From IMG/VR virus record IMGVR_UViG_3300021368_000005, positions 1-64,000 of that record: DNA of 64,000 nt; one strand, written 5' to 3'. Origin of the DNA: a virus. Positions 37,590 to 45,776 of this stretch are shown here, piece after piece (position 1 is the first letter of the stretch; every line of letters starts with the position of its first letter). The position numbers were made by a program, and so were the translations under genes. The notes below the pieces were generated by a model. That model did no database searches, was not told where the DNA came from, and was given only the letters and a program-made list of their open reading frames with translations.

Positions 37590-38360
37590 TTATAAATATT
37601 CGTTATCTAAATAAGGATTTTCTTCTTCTACTTCTTTTTTAGGCTCCCAAAAAGAAGGTCTCCTTGGTTCTCTAAATTCACCATGTTCTAAATATTCATT
37701 TAGCATTTTTTTCTGATGTTTTTTCATTACGTTTACAACTTTTGTAATATAATGAGTTTTACAATCAGTCATTTCTCTTATAAGAAGATACAAATGCTTT
37801 TTATTAAAATTTTCAATGTGTTCACTTCTTCTAAATAATTCCAATACTGCATCTGCTATTTGTAAATCTCGTTTTTTTGTAAATACTGAATTTAAGTTTT
37901 CATCCCAATATCTTAACATTATATTCTTAAACTCTTTGAATTCATTATTTTCCTCTGATTCATAAAAATCATTTTCAGGATTCCATGTTGGTGGCATTTC
38001 TGAAAGAAGTGCGTTTTGTTTCCATCTTTTATAGTTACCATTGTTCTTTAGAATCAAGTGGTTTTTTGCAATAATAGTAAAGTAGGAAAAGGCCCTACCC
38101 TTACCTTCTTGGAACATATGAATTTTTTCTACCATAGTAGAAACTACTTCGGTTTGAATATCTTTTTTTGGTACATCAAAATAAGTAAACTTAAATGTAT
38201 TAATTACATTTTCTGCTAATTTTTCAAATGGATATTTAATTCTTTCTTCATATATTTTAGACCTTTCAGCGGGGTCTTTACTTTTATTGTATTCTATAAT
38301 TGCTTCTTGAGCAGGTGTTCCAAAATATATCTTGGATTTTTTTCTTCTAGGTCTAGGCAT
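37590..38360 (-). CDS. Late-transcription sigma factor, T4 gp55-like
   Basis: 256 residues. The middle part (DVPKKDIQTEVVSTMVEKIH then FQEGKGRAFSYFTIIAKNHL) is the region-2-like core seen in gp55 of T4-like phages, where the acidic/aromatic KxFxYF segment binds the -10 DNA and RNA polymerase. The N and C termini are basic. In T4, gp55 replaces sigma70 and directs polymerase to a -10-only TATAAATA promoter. Here the likely target is the lone TATATTTATA-like box before structural genes. The gene lies downstream of a class 1 promoter (39246-39278) and two small genes. Confidence 0.82.
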   Translation of the reverse strand: MPRPRRKKSKIYFGTPAQEAIIEYNKSKDPAERSKIYEERIKYPFEKLAENVINTFKFTYFDVPKKDIQTEVVSTMVEKIHMFQEGKGRAFSYFTIIAKNHLILKNNGNYKRWKQNALLSEMPPTWNPENDFYESEENNEFKEFKNIMLRYWDENLNSVFTKKRDLQIADAVLELFRRSEHIENFNKKHLYLLIREMTDCKTHYITKVVNVMKKHQKKMLNEYLEHGEFREPRRPSFWEPKKEVEEENPYLDNEYL

Positions 38361-38361
38361 A

Positions 38362-38640
38362 TTATTTTATATCGGTGTTTAGTTCATCAACAACCTTTTT
38401 TAATTCGTCAAAGGTAGCACCTACCTCATCATCTTTTTCAAAAGCTTGTTTATGGTCAAGTACTCTCATTCTATCCAATGATGCTTGTACTTTCTCCTGT
38501 ACGAACTTATTGTTTTCTACTAATGTATCTTCCAACTGTTCATTCTGTCTTAAAAGGTTTCTTACACCTATTAGTAAGACAATATTTAATATAACCGAAA
38601 TACCAATAATGATATTATAGGTTGTAAATAGTTCTATCAT
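38362..38640 (-). CDS. Membrane-anchored coiled-coil protein (92 residues)
   Basis: One N-terminal membrane helix (YNIIIGISVILNIVLLIGV) is followed by a coiled coil and an acidic end (FEKDDEVGATFDELKKV). It lies between the lysozyme-like gene and the late sigma gene with 1-nt gaps. The DDEVG tail is something I associate with small proteins of marine T4-like phages. A spanin-like or anchoring role is possible but unproven. Confidence 0.7.
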   Translation of the reverse strand: MIELFTTYNIIIGISVILNIVLLIGVRNLLRQNEQLEDTLVENNKFVQEKVQASLDRMRVLDHKQAFEKDDEVGATFDELKKVVDELNTDIK

Positions 38641-38641
38641 A

Positions 38642-39220
38642 TTATTTTATATTTAATTCGTAACCACTAAATTGAGTAAGGTACTTTGTTAACTTTGTAC
38701 CATTACCATCTGAGAAATCTTTCCCTTTCTTAAAGAATCTCTTAACATTACCAGGACCTGCCAAATGAGCAGCTGCCAATATTCCACTTTCAGTAATAGT
38801 TTCACCATTGATAGTTCTACCATCCCAATAAATTATATAATCTTTAAGAATTTTTTTATTATGAGAAAGTAAATCTAACATAGCCTGTTCCTGTAAATTT
38901 GGGTTATTTAAGAATTCTTTTTTAGATACTTTGTATCCGAGGTTTCTTAATGTTTTTCTACCAAACTGATATTTTCCCATGTAACCCCATTTGTTTACAA
39001 CATCATATCTGTTTGAAGATTCTCTCATTCCTATCGCATCAAGAAACATTTCTTGTTGGTCAATTTTGAGAGGTTCAACCTCAATTCTGATTACTGGCAT
39101 TTCAACTGGTTGTGTTGAAATAATAATCGGTTCTTCTTGTTTGAAAAAGAAATTATTTGCAAATCCTGTCGTTACTAGACAGGCTAAAATAATTCCTATC
39201 GATTTTTTTATCAAATTCAT
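38642..39220 (-). CDS. Exported lysozyme/lytic transglycosylase-like protein
   Basis: 192 residues. A signal-type hydrophobic stretch (SIGIILACLVTTGFA, 7-21) precedes a linker and a lysozyme-like domain. GMRESSNRYDVVN (Glu67 likely catalytic) and WGYMGKYQFG match the start of SLT/lysozyme folds, and a helical part with LAAAHLAGPGNVKRFF follows. Cleaves peptidoglycan; a signal peptide would let it reach the periplasm without a holin. An AGGAG site lies before the ATG and a class 1 promoter is just upstream, so it may be expressed early. Confidence 0.82.
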   Translation of the reverse strand: MNLIKKSIGIILACLVTTGFANNFFFKQEEPIIISTQPVEMPVIRIEVEPLKIDQQEMFLDAIGMRESSNRYDVVNKWGYMGKYQFGRKTLRNLGYKVSKKEFLNNPNLQEQAMLDLLSHNKKILKDYIIYWDGRTINGETITESGILAAAHLAGPGNVKRFFKKGKDFSDGNGTKLTKYLTQFSGYELNIK

Positions 39221-39245
39221 ATGGTACTCCTTCTGAATTTACTAT

Positions 39246-39278
39246 GTAAATATACGAAAAATATTTCATATATCCAAA
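39246..39278 (-). promoter_or_regulatory. Class 1 promoter for the lysozyme-like and late sigma operon
   Basis: TTTGG, then 19 nt, then TATATTTAC on the minus strand, with TTTTTCG joined to the -7 box. The box continues into the dyad TTTACATAGTAAA. It lies 26 nt before ATG 39220. Operon order: lysozyme-like, membrane coiled coil, gp55-like sigma, carbamoyltransferase. Confidence 0.85.
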
Positions 39279-39294
39279 TATTTTTTAACTTTTT

Positions 39295-39582
39295 TTAGGC
39301 TTTTCCTATTGGCCCCCAATATAACCCTTCCATTAGTGTTTCATCAAATGAATCGCTTATATCTTCTTCTATGTTTGTTGTAATTTCTTCGGATAGCTTT
39401 TCTTTAAGCTCCTGAACTTGTTTCTTTCTTGATTTAACATTACTCATAATCAATTCCTCAAGTTCATCGTGTGATACAACTTTTTTTTCTATAAGAAGTT
39501 CGCACAACGTTTCTATAACGGTAGATTGTGTAAATAATCTCTCGTTAAGGTTTTTAATTAATTCTCTTGATGTTAAGTTCAT
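39295..39582 (-). CDS. Unknown helical protein (95 residues)
   Basis: Begins MNLTSRELIKNLNERLFTQS and is almost all helix, rich in Glu and Lys, ending in an acidic stretch and GLYWGPIGKA. Overlaps the upstream 83-residue gene by 29 nt. No family recognised. Last gene of the deformylase operon. Confidence 0.65.
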   Translation of the reverse strand: MNLTSRELIKNLNERLFTQSTVIETLCELLIEKKVVSHDELEELIMSNVKSRKKQVQELKEKLSEEITTNIEEDISDSFDETLMEGLYWGPIGKA

Positions 39583-39805
39583 CTAATAAGTCCTTTAAGT
39601 TATCTACATCTTCATTTCCATAGACCAAATCACCAAATCCCTTTTCGATTGATTTTTCAGTATATCCCATGGCTTGAGCCATTCTAACACACATAACTTT
39701 GAATTCACTAATATCCATATCATCTGGTACTGTGAATTCTATTTCTTTTGCTTCTCGTATTTCATTTACGAGTTTATCGGTATATCTAAATATAAGTTTT
39801 CCCAT
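39554..39805 (-). CDS. Unknown small protein (83 residues)
   Basis: Begins MGKLIFRYTDKLVNEIREAK, with an alternating beta/helix layout (VPDDMDISEFKVMCVRMAQA, then GYTEKSIEKGFGD). The 3' end overlaps the next gene. Co-transcribed with peptide deformylase. No known motif. Confidence 0.65.
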   Translation of the reverse strand: MGKLIFRYTDKLVNEIREAKEIEFTVPDDMDISEFKVMCVRMAQAMGYTEKSIEKGFGDLVYGNEDVDNLKDLLDELNIKRIN

Positions 39806-39816
39806 CTTTCCGTAAG

Positions 39817-40434
39817 TTATAAGATTTCAGCTCCACTTTTTAATAGTGGTTCTGCTTTCTTGTATTTCATAAATTGAGTAGTTCCATCGGATAATTTTAC
39901 CATTACCCTTTCGTTTCTACCATACTTTTTTTCTCTAATAATTGTTTGAGTGTATCTCCTATCTGAATCAGTTATTAACTTCCCATCCAAGTGGTCAATC
40001 TCATGTTGAGCACAAACACACTCTAACAATCCCTCATCATTAAAAAACTCATCTGAGTTTTCCCATGTACCTGTTTCTGAATCAGGTGAGAATATAACTG
40101 TTCCTAAATTATCACACTCTAAAGTAAATGATTTATGTCTTACGGTTTTAACTGGTTTTCTCATTGTTTTATCTAAGGATAAACATTGTTCTACATAAGC
40201 AACTGTATCCTTTGATACCTCAGTTACTTTTGGGTTTATCAATACTAAAGGTTCTTTAACATTGATTACACAAGCACGAACATCTAATCCTATTTGATTG
40301 GCGGATAAACCTATACCGCCATGTCTTTTAAGTTCTTGTAGAAGAGTTGTTGATACTTCATCAATCATCTCTTGAGTCATTGGTTTTGGAGGTATAACAC
40401 CTCTTAACTTATTTGGGTCTTTAATTAATTTCAT
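39817..40434 (-). CDS. def: Peptide deformylase
   Basis: 205 residues with all three family motifs: GIGLSANQ (40-47; usually GxGLAAxQ), EQCLS with zinc ligand Cys84, and QHEIDHLDG with His144, Glu145 and His148. Removes the formyl group from nascent proteins. Phage deformylases in marine T4-like phages are thought to favour synthesis of certain proteins in infection. A ~15-residue insertion lies before the HEIDH motif (SPDSETGTWENSDEFF). The start overlaps the stop of the upstream gene by 4 nt. Confidence 0.94.
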   Translation of the reverse strand: MKLIKDPNKLRGVIPPKPMTQEMIDEVSTTLLQELKRHGGIGLSANQIGLDVRACVINVKEPLVLINPKVTEVSKDTVAYVEQCLSLDKTMRKPVKTVRHKSFTLECDNLGTVIFSPDSETGTWENSDEFFNDEGLLECVCAQHEIDHLDGKLITDSDRRYTQTIIREKKYGRNERVMVKLSDGTTQFMKYKKAEPLLKSGAEIL

Positions 40435-40664
40435 TCGAATAAATTTAATTGTGTTTTGTCTTTTACTAATTTTCTTTCTGATATATCCGAACCAATTGGT
40501 CTTTCATAAACAGTTTCACCACCATCAGGTGATTCATATATTATACCTGTTAATCCCAGTCCATCTGTTTTATCAATTCTATCCCAATACATCTTTCTAA
40601 TTTTCGCTCCCAATTCTTGGTCGTTGGGTGTTTCTTCCACTAAAGATTTTATATTTACAATCAT
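40431..40664 (-). CDS. Unknown small protein (77 residues)
   Basis: Begins MIVNIKSLVEETPNDQELGA, with GLTGIIYESPDGGETVYERP in the middle and an end of TQLNLFE. No known family. It is linked by 4-nt overlaps to the nucleotidyltransferase upstream and the deformylase downstream. Confidence 0.7.
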   Translation of the reverse strand: MIVNIKSLVEETPNDQELGAKIRKMYWDRIDKTDGLGLTGIIYESPDGGETVYERPIGSDISERKLVKDKTQLNLFE

Positions 40665-41092
40665 CTCTCATTTTCACTTTTTAATAACCAACTAGATGAT
40701 TGAATCTTATCACCAAGTCCATCAATTAGTTCAATACCAAATTTCTCACATATTTCTCTTTCAGGAATAGTATCATTATTTTGGTCACCTCCATTAGCAA
40801 AAGCCAACTTTAGTGAATCATAAAATTTATTTACCATTACCTCTAGTGTTTTGTTTTGTGTAGAATCCTTATCAACAGATATCCAAGCCATATCTACTAC
40901 ACTTAGAGCTCTGATGATTTCAATTCTTTCTTCCTCATCTTGGAAGAACTTAGAGCCTTTTAGCTCTCTTTGTTTATCATTATTAACTATTACTATCAAA
41001 ATATCCCCTACCTCTTTGGCCTTTTCAAATAACTCTAAATGACCTTTATGAAGTGGATTGAAATATCCTGATACAATAACTGCTTTTTTCAT
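40661..41092 (-). CDS. Cytidylyltransferase-like nucleotidyltransferase
   Basis: 143 residues with the HxGH motif of the superfamily (GYFNPLHKGHLE, His15 and His18) and the later QSSSWLL motif near 130 in place of ISSTxxR. Such small enzymes join CTP, ATP or another NTP to a phosphorylated small molecule (glycerol-phosphate, phosphopantetheine or heptose-phosphate types). The exact substrate cannot be told. First gene of the operon behind a class 1 promoter. Confidence 0.85.
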   Translation of the reverse strand: MKKAVIVSGYFNPLHKGHLELFEKAKEVGDILIVIVNNDKQRELKGSKFFQDEEERIEIIRALSVVDMAWISVDKDSTQNKTLEVMVNKFYDSLKLAFANGGDQNNDTIPEREICEKFGIELIDGLGDKIQSSSWLLKSENER

Positions 41093-41112
41093 TTAATTAT
41101 ACTTTTGTTATA

Positions 41113-41144
41113 CAAAGATACGAAAATTATTTTACAATTCCAAA
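41113..41144 (-). promoter_or_regulatory. Class 1 promoter for the nucleotidyltransferase-deformylase operon
   Basis: TTTG, then 20 nt, then TATCTTTG on the minus strand, the full Bacteroidetes consensus, with TTTTCG before the -7 box. Downstream a different dyad is seen (CTTTG-TATAA-CAAAAG). It lies 21 nt before ATG 41092. Confidence 0.85.
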
Positions 41145-41145
41145 T

Positions 41146-42108
41146 TTATTTCCAAGAAAAATTTGCACCCATGTGTCCGAATGATGCCGAATCACCGAAT
41201 ATGGGTTTTTTAAGTTCTAAGAAATCTATAATTCCTTTTGGTGATAAATCATATCCTTTAATAAATTCATGTTCTCCATCAACCATGGCAGTTGCTTGAA
41301 GAGGTTGGTCATATCCAATTGCATATGCAAGTTGTACGAATACTTCCTTTGCTCCTCTCTCTCGAAGAATATCTACTGCGATTCTTCTTGCCATGTAAGC
41401 GGCACTTCTATCAACTTTAGTTGCATCCTTACCACTAAATGCTCCACCACCAAGTGGAACTCTTGGGCCATAATTATCTACTGCTAATTTTCTACCAGTC
41501 AACCCAGCATCGGCGGTGAACCCACCAATGTTCCAATCACCTGCAGGATTACAATGTAATGATTCAATATGATACTGAGGAAAATCCTCAAAGTATTCCA
41601 TTACTAATTTTTCTAATTCATCTGCTGGTGCACAACAGAATGATGCAACAACTCTTAATGAATTACCATTCATCGTAACTTGAGTCTTACCATCAGTTGG
41701 ATATTTGTTAAAAATAGATTTATTAAGTTCTCTTGATAAATAATATTCCTGTGGAAGATATTCTTGATTATCATCACAAGCATAACCAATCATAATTCCT
41801 TGGTCACCTGCTCCACCAGTATCAACTCCATTAGCAATCTCTGGTGATTGTGTATTGATGTTGGTTATAACTTTTAGTGAATCATCAGTTGTAATATCTT
41901 TTACTACTGATTCTATTTCTTCATCTGTAATTTTATACTCCGAGGTAACCTCACCTGTTACATATACTAACCCATTGCCTCCACAAGTTTCTATTGCTAC
42001 TCGTGAATTTGGGTCATGTGTTAAGTGAATATCTAATAATGTGTCTGAAATTCTATCACACATTTTATCTGGATGCATCGGAGATACACATTCTGCTGTT
42101 CTAATCAT
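41146..42108 (-). CDS. metK: S-adenosylmethionine synthetase (short form)
   Basis: 320 residues against about 380-400 for bacterial enzymes. Key motifs are present: HPDK (12-15), GGAGDQGIMIGYA, GGGAFSGKDATKVDRSAAY and the C-terminal end SFGHMGANFSWK. The missing length seems to lie in internal loops, since both ends are present. Makes SAM from methionine and ATP. Its presence fits the several SAM users in this window (two methyltransferases, a SET protein, a radical SAM enzyme). Start overlaps the preceding 36-residue gene (ATGA). Confidence 0.93.
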   Translation of the reverse strand: MIRTAECVSPMHPDKMCDRISDTLLDIHLTHDPNSRVAIETCGGNGLVYVTGEVTSEYKITDEEIESVVKDITTDDSLKVITNINTQSPEIANGVDTGGAGDQGIMIGYACDDNQEYLPQEYYLSRELNKSIFNKYPTDGKTQVTMNGNSLRVVASFCCAPADELEKLVMEYFEDFPQYHIESLHCNPAGDWNIGGFTADAGLTGRKLAVDNYGPRVPLGGGAFSGKDATKVDRSAAYMARRIAVDILRERGAKEVFVQLAYAIGYDQPLQATAMVDGEHEFIKGYDLSPKGIIDFLELKKPIFGDSASFGHMGANFSWK

Positions 42109-42215
42109 TTATTTAATTTTTGTTGTAGTTTTTGAATTTTTAACTTTATTTCTTGTGTTTGTGGTTTCACAAGTTTTAACTTTACTATTTCTTCTATTAC
42201 CTTTTCGTTATCCAT
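42105..42215 (-). CDS. Small helical peptide (36 residues)
   Basis: Frame from ATG 42215 (MDNEKVIEEIVKLKLVKP) to TGA 42107-42105. Overlaps the metK start by 4 nt and the upstream 57-residue gene by 8 nt. This tight coupling and the heptad pattern (IKLKIQKLQQKLNK) favour a real gene. It may pair with the coiled-coil peptide upstream. Confidence 0.55.
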   Translation of the reverse strand: MDNEKVIEEIVKLKLVKPQTQEIKLKIQKLQQKLNK

Positions 42216-42381
42216 TTTTCTTCATTTGATTTAATAAGTCTTTATACTTTTTATTCCACTTAGAAATTTCTTCTTTATATCCTTGTTTTATAGACTCTTG
42301 TTTTTCTAATTTTTGTCTAAGGTCTTTATTTTCTTTTTCTAAGTTTTCTATCTTAAGTTGGTATAATCTTGTATGTTCCAT
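42208..42381 (-). CDS. Small coiled-coil protein (57 residues)
   Basis: Frame from ATG 42381 (MEHTRLYQLKIENLEKENKD) to TAA 42210-42208. Nearly all Glu, Lys, Leu and Gln in heptads, so probably a coiled coil. It lies one nt past the stop of thymidylate synthase and overlaps the next small gene. Function unknown. Confidence 0.6.
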   Translation of the reverse strand: MEHTRLYQLKIENLEKENKDLRQKLEKQESIKQGYKEEISKWNKKYKDLLNQMKKNG

Positions 42382-42382
42382 A

Positions 42383-43273
42383 TTAATTACTTAAAGGTGC
42401 TTTTATTGTGGGGTGAGATTTATATCCTATGATTTCATAATCAAATTCACCATTTAGAATATCCACATTTGATAATTTTATTGTTGGTAGTTGGTATGAA
42501 CTTCTTAATCTTTGTTCTTCTGCCTGTTCTAAGTGATTCTTATATAAGTGAGTATCACCTAAGTTACCAATCAGCTCACCAGGTTGTAAATTTGTTTCTT
42601 CACATAATAGTAGTAATAACATCCCATAAGATGCGATGTTAAATGGTAACCCCAAGAAAGTATCAACACTTCTCTGATTCCATAATAGAGATAACTTACC
42701 ATCGTTTACATAACATTGAAAAGAATAATGACAAGGTGGTAAAGTCATTTGGTCTAACTTACCAACATCCCATGCAGATATCATCAATCTTCTACTGTGG
42801 GGATTTTCTTTTAAGTTTGTAATAAGTTCTTTTAGTTGGTCAATATGTCCTCCCCAAGTTTTCCAAGCTCTCCAACCTTTTCCATAAACAGGACCAAGTT
42901 CCCCCCATGTTCTTGAAAACAACTCATCATCTTTTATTTTTTGAACAAAATCTTTTTCTGATAGATACTCATCCAAATCCCATGTAGCTGCTCTTTCATA
43001 TGTTTTATAAGCATCACCATTCCAAATATTACATCCATTCTGAACAAGATATCGGATGTTGGTATCTCCTTTGAGAAACCATTTTAGTTCTGTCATGATT
43101 GATTTTATCGCCATCTTTTTTGTTGTAAGAAGTGGAAACCCATCACTCATCTTATGTCTGATTTGTTTTCCGAAAACAGATATTGTACCTGTACCAGTTC
43201 TATCGGTTTTTTCTTTTCCTTCTAATAATATTTCCTGAAGTAATTGTTGGTAGTCTAAATCTAAGTTATTCAT
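42383..43273 (-). CDS. thyA: Thymidylate synthase
   Basis: 296 residues with the classic ThyA motifs: DRTGTGT near the N terminus, WGELGPVYGKGWRAW, catalytic Cys near 181 in LPPCHYSFQCYV, LLWNQRSVDTFLGLPFN and the end GYKSHPTIKAPL. Converts dUMP to dTMP using methylene-THF. With the dCMP deaminase (59218-59676) it gives the phage its own dTMP supply. Overlaps the SET gene by 8 nt. Confidence 0.97.
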   Translation of the reverse strand: MNNLDLDYQQLLQEILLEGKEKTDRTGTGTISVFGKQIRHKMSDGFPLLTTKKMAIKSIMTELKWFLKGDTNIRYLVQNGCNIWNGDAYKTYERAATWDLDEYLSEKDFVQKIKDDELFSRTWGELGPVYGKGWRAWKTWGGHIDQLKELITNLKENPHSRRLMISAWDVGKLDQMTLPPCHYSFQCYVNDGKLSLLWNQRSVDTFLGLPFNIASYGMLLLLLCEETNLQPGELIGNLGDTHLYKNHLEQAEEQRLRSSYQLPTIKLSNVDILNGEFDYEIIGYKSHPTIKAPLSN

Positions 43274-43601
43274 ATTGTGCTGTCATTCCATCATAGGATT
43301 CAAACCTATAATATACTGTTAATTCTTCTCCTGCCTTTATTGGTCTTATAGAGTGTAATGTTCTTTCTTCTGTATTGGTACTGATATAACAATTAGGATT
43401 TTCACTATGATTGATAAATCCACCAAGAGGAGTTCGTACCCATTCTCTTCTTGTGGTAGAAACTGCAAATACATGAGTTTCACCAAATACTTCTCCAGCT
43501 GAGAAATCTCTTTCTGCAGTTAACCCTAAACCCTCAATTGCACTTCCCATTATTGTTAACCCTTCTGGCAATGGTCTATATGTATCTTCGAATTGTTTCA
43601 T
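43266..43601 (-). CDS. SET-domain protein (lysine methyltransferase fold)
   Basis: 111 residues with the SET core: GGFINHSENPNC (60-71; family NHSxxPN) and IKAGEELTVYY (88-98; family GEELxxxY), and an N-terminal strand set (TAERDFSAGEVFGE). SET enzymes transfer methyl from SAM to protein lysines; those of bacteria and phages have few known targets. It lies in one overlapping operon with the helicase, thyA and metK, which would supply SAM. It has no extra domains, so it may be a minimal catalytic unit. Confidence 0.88.
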   Translation of the reverse strand: MKQFEDTYRPLPEGLTIMGSAIEGLGLTAERDFSAGEVFGETHVFAVSTTRREWVRTPLGGFINHSENPNCYISTNTEERTLHSIRPIKAGEELTVYYRFESYDGMTAQYE

Positions 43602-44980
43602 TTTATATTAGCCAAACGTTCTATTTCTTTTTTTACTTTTATGTTCCAAGGCCCCCAAGTGATATTATCAATCAACCACTTTCTGTAATAAGGTGGGATT
43701 GATGCAACTGGTTTACCTTTATATTTTCCAAAGGTCATATAAACCTTTTCTATATCACCATCTTCATTCTTCTTTTCTGCAAGATTAATACCACCTTCTA
43801 AGTGGATTCCTATTTCGTGCATTGGAATACCTGTGATTTGTTTCTTACCTTCACCAAACAATTCCCACTCTTCACCACCAGTATCTTTATAATATAGTTC
43901 TTCTACCTTACCAAACTTTTCTACTGAACCTACAAAATCAACAACTAAACAATTTTCTTTTTCATCGTGGATACGAGTTCCTCTACCAACAAACTGATAC
44001 CACCAAGAGATTGATGCGGTTGGTCTACCTGTAATCAAGCAATCTAATTCAGGATAATCGAATCCAACTGTAAGTACATTAACTTGTACAATAACTCGTA
44101 TCTGTTGGTTTCTAAACTCTTCTATGATTCTCTTTCTATCTGCCTTAGGAGTTCCACCATGTACAACTGCAGCTTGTGGAATCTTTCTTGCAAGTTCTGT
44201 TGCTTGTTCTATCGTTGGTACTGCAACAAGAATAGATTTTCTATCATATACTTCTTCAATCTTCTTTACAATCTTATCACCAATGTTTTGGTTCTCATAA
44301 GAACGAGCAATAGATTCTTGTGTATATTCAGCACCACTTGAATTGTAAACTAAGGCACCAGTATCGAAATCATAAGATTGATATTCTAATGGTGTCCAAT
44401 AACCCAACTTAACAATATCTTGAATCTGAGAAACATGAAGAATGTATTTGAAGAACACTCCATGTTTAGAACGATTTGTTAACATTACCAACTTTGAATA
44501 TGGGCCAGTATCTCCCATGTTGGTTTGTAATTTTAAGGGGGTTGCAGTAAGACCAAGTACATGAGTTGCTTTCATACCATCTACAAACCTTCGAAGTTGA
44601 CCGGATTTGTTTCGTGGATACCTATCGCACTCATCGATTATAATCTTAGTGACCCCCATATCTTTGAATTGATGTGCTATGTTAATTATCGAACCGATAG
44701 TTGCATAAGTAACATCACCCAATTCTTTACTACCCATTGAGGCTGAGTAGATTGATGCCTCTCCACCAAGTGTTATGAACTTATTATAGTTTTGTTCTAA
44801 TAGTTCTTTTGATGGTTGTAGTACAAGAATCTTTTCACCAAGTTCTTTTGCAATTGCAGCGATAACAATCGATTTACCGAAGGCAGTTGGTGCCACGATA
44901 ATTGATGGTTTCATCTTTGGAGTTCGTAAAAACTCAACTCCAATTGCTACTGGTTCTATTTGATTCTTTCTTAGTTTCAA
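43598..44980 (-). CDS. SF2 helicase, UvsW-like, with C-terminal DUF3820-like domain
   Basis: 460 residues. Motif I PTAFGKS (31-37), a DECD box (IIIDECDRY), motif III LTATP, and a C-terminal helicase lobe ending QFVGRGTRIHDEKENCLVVD. In T4, UvsW unwinds R-loops and stalled forks and helps move from origin- to recombination-driven replication. After the helicase core a short domain, FGKYKGKPVASIPPYYRKWL, matches the pattern of DUF3820, whose role is unknown. Start and stop overlap neighbours by 4 nt. Confidence 0.88.
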   Translation of the reverse strand: MKLRKNQIEPVAIGVEFLRTPKMKPSIIVAPTAFGKSIVIAAIAKELGEKILVLQPSKELLEQNYNKFITLGGEASIYSASMGSKELGDVTYATIGSIINIAHQFKDMGVTKIIIDECDRYPRNKSGQLRRFVDGMKATHVLGLTATPLKLQTNMGDTGPYSKLVMLTNRSKHGVFFKYILHVSQIQDIVKLGYWTPLEYQSYDFDTGALVYNSSGAEYTQESIARSYENQNIGDKIVKKIEEVYDRKSILVAVPTIEQATELARKIPQAAVVHGGTPKADRKRIIEEFRNQQIRVIVQVNVLTVGFDYPELDCLITGRPTASISWWYQFVGRGTRIHDEKENCLVVDFVGSVEKFGKVEELYYKDTGGEEWELFGEGKKQITGIPMHEIGIHLEGGINLAEKKNEDGDIEKVYMTFGKYKGKPVASIPPYYRKWLIDNITWGPWNIKVKKEIERLANIK

Positions 44981-45564
44981 AGTCCTAAATCTTTTCTAAT
45001 ATCTTCTTTTACTGTTCTTAAATATTTGGTTCTTTTTTTATGAGAAACAAAAGGAACAGACCAGAATTGTTTTGTTTTGAACCACATAGATAACCTCCAA
45101 CCAAACACGAAGGTAAATACACCCATTACTAGTCTTAGTTTGACTGAGTTAAGATATAGAGTTCTAACAGGTAGTGATGGAGCTCCATGTGTAATGTAAG
45201 TTCTAACTTTTTTATCTTTAAGGAATGGTTTTGGATATGCATATAGTTTTGTAAAGTTTACAAACTTATATGCAAAACCTGGTGTAAATACCTCATCAAA
45301 GAATACTTCCATTCTTGGTGTTAACCTAAACCACCATACTGGTGAAATAAAATAAATATGAGTTGACCAAGTTACCAATTCTTGGTACTTCTTAATCAAA
45401 TCTGTTCTTGGTCTTTGGAAACTATCTCTGTATAAATCAATCACTCGATATGATTGTTTATGTTTCCTCATCTGTCTTGTAGCAGTTTTGTAGATACCAT
45501 TCCAACAGAATGATTTCTTATCAGGATGACCCACTACAATTAAAATCTTTTTTTGTTTACTCAC
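44977..45564 (-). CDS. Flavodoxin-fold NAD(P)H:quinone oxidoreductase-like protein
   Basis: 195 residues. The start ILIVVGHPDKKSFCW is the FMN/FAD-binding opening of NQO/KefF-type reductases, followed by YFISPVWWFRLTPRMEVFFD (~92-111), the second flavin loop, and a GFAYKF motif. Reduces quinones or similar compounds with NAD(P)H. The role in infection is unclear; it may help redox balance or stress defence. Embedded by 4-nt overlaps in the helicase operon. Confidence 0.85.
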   Translation of the reverse strand: MSKQKKILIVVGHPDKKSFCWNGIYKTATRQMRKHKQSYRVIDLYRDSFQRPRTDLIKKYQELVTWSTHIYFISPVWWFRLTPRMEVFFDEVFTPGFAYKFVNFTKLYAYPKPFLKDKKVRTYITHGAPSLPVRTLYLNSVKLRLVMGVFTFVFGWRLSMWFKTKQFWSVPFVSHKKRTKYLRTVKEDIRKDLGL

Positions 45565-45776
45565 AACTTATATTTCTTTTTATATTTCTCTAAAAAATAC
45601 ATACCTACTCCTATTTCTAAAATCTCATGTTCATATGGAACATAAGGTTTTCTTTTTGTAGTAGATATAATATCATCGACTCTTACGTGCTCAAATACCT
45701 CGATGAATATTTTACCATTCTTTCTTGGCTTCTTGTGTACTACAACTACCGGTGATATTCTATTGTAGTTACCCAC
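45561..45776 (-). CDS. Unknown small protein (71 residues, GTG start)
   Basis: The start is GTG at 45776-45774, inside the last codons of the 46-residue gene upstream. The product is basic and beta-rich (ISPVVVVHKKPRKNGKIFIE), then YVPYEHEILEIGVGMYFLEK. No family recognised. Overlaps the oxidoreductase start by 4 nt. Confidence 0.6.
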   Translation of the reverse strand: MGNYNRISPVVVVHKKPRKNGKIFIEVFEHVRVDDIISTTKRKPYVPYEHEILEIGVGMYFLEKYKKKYKL

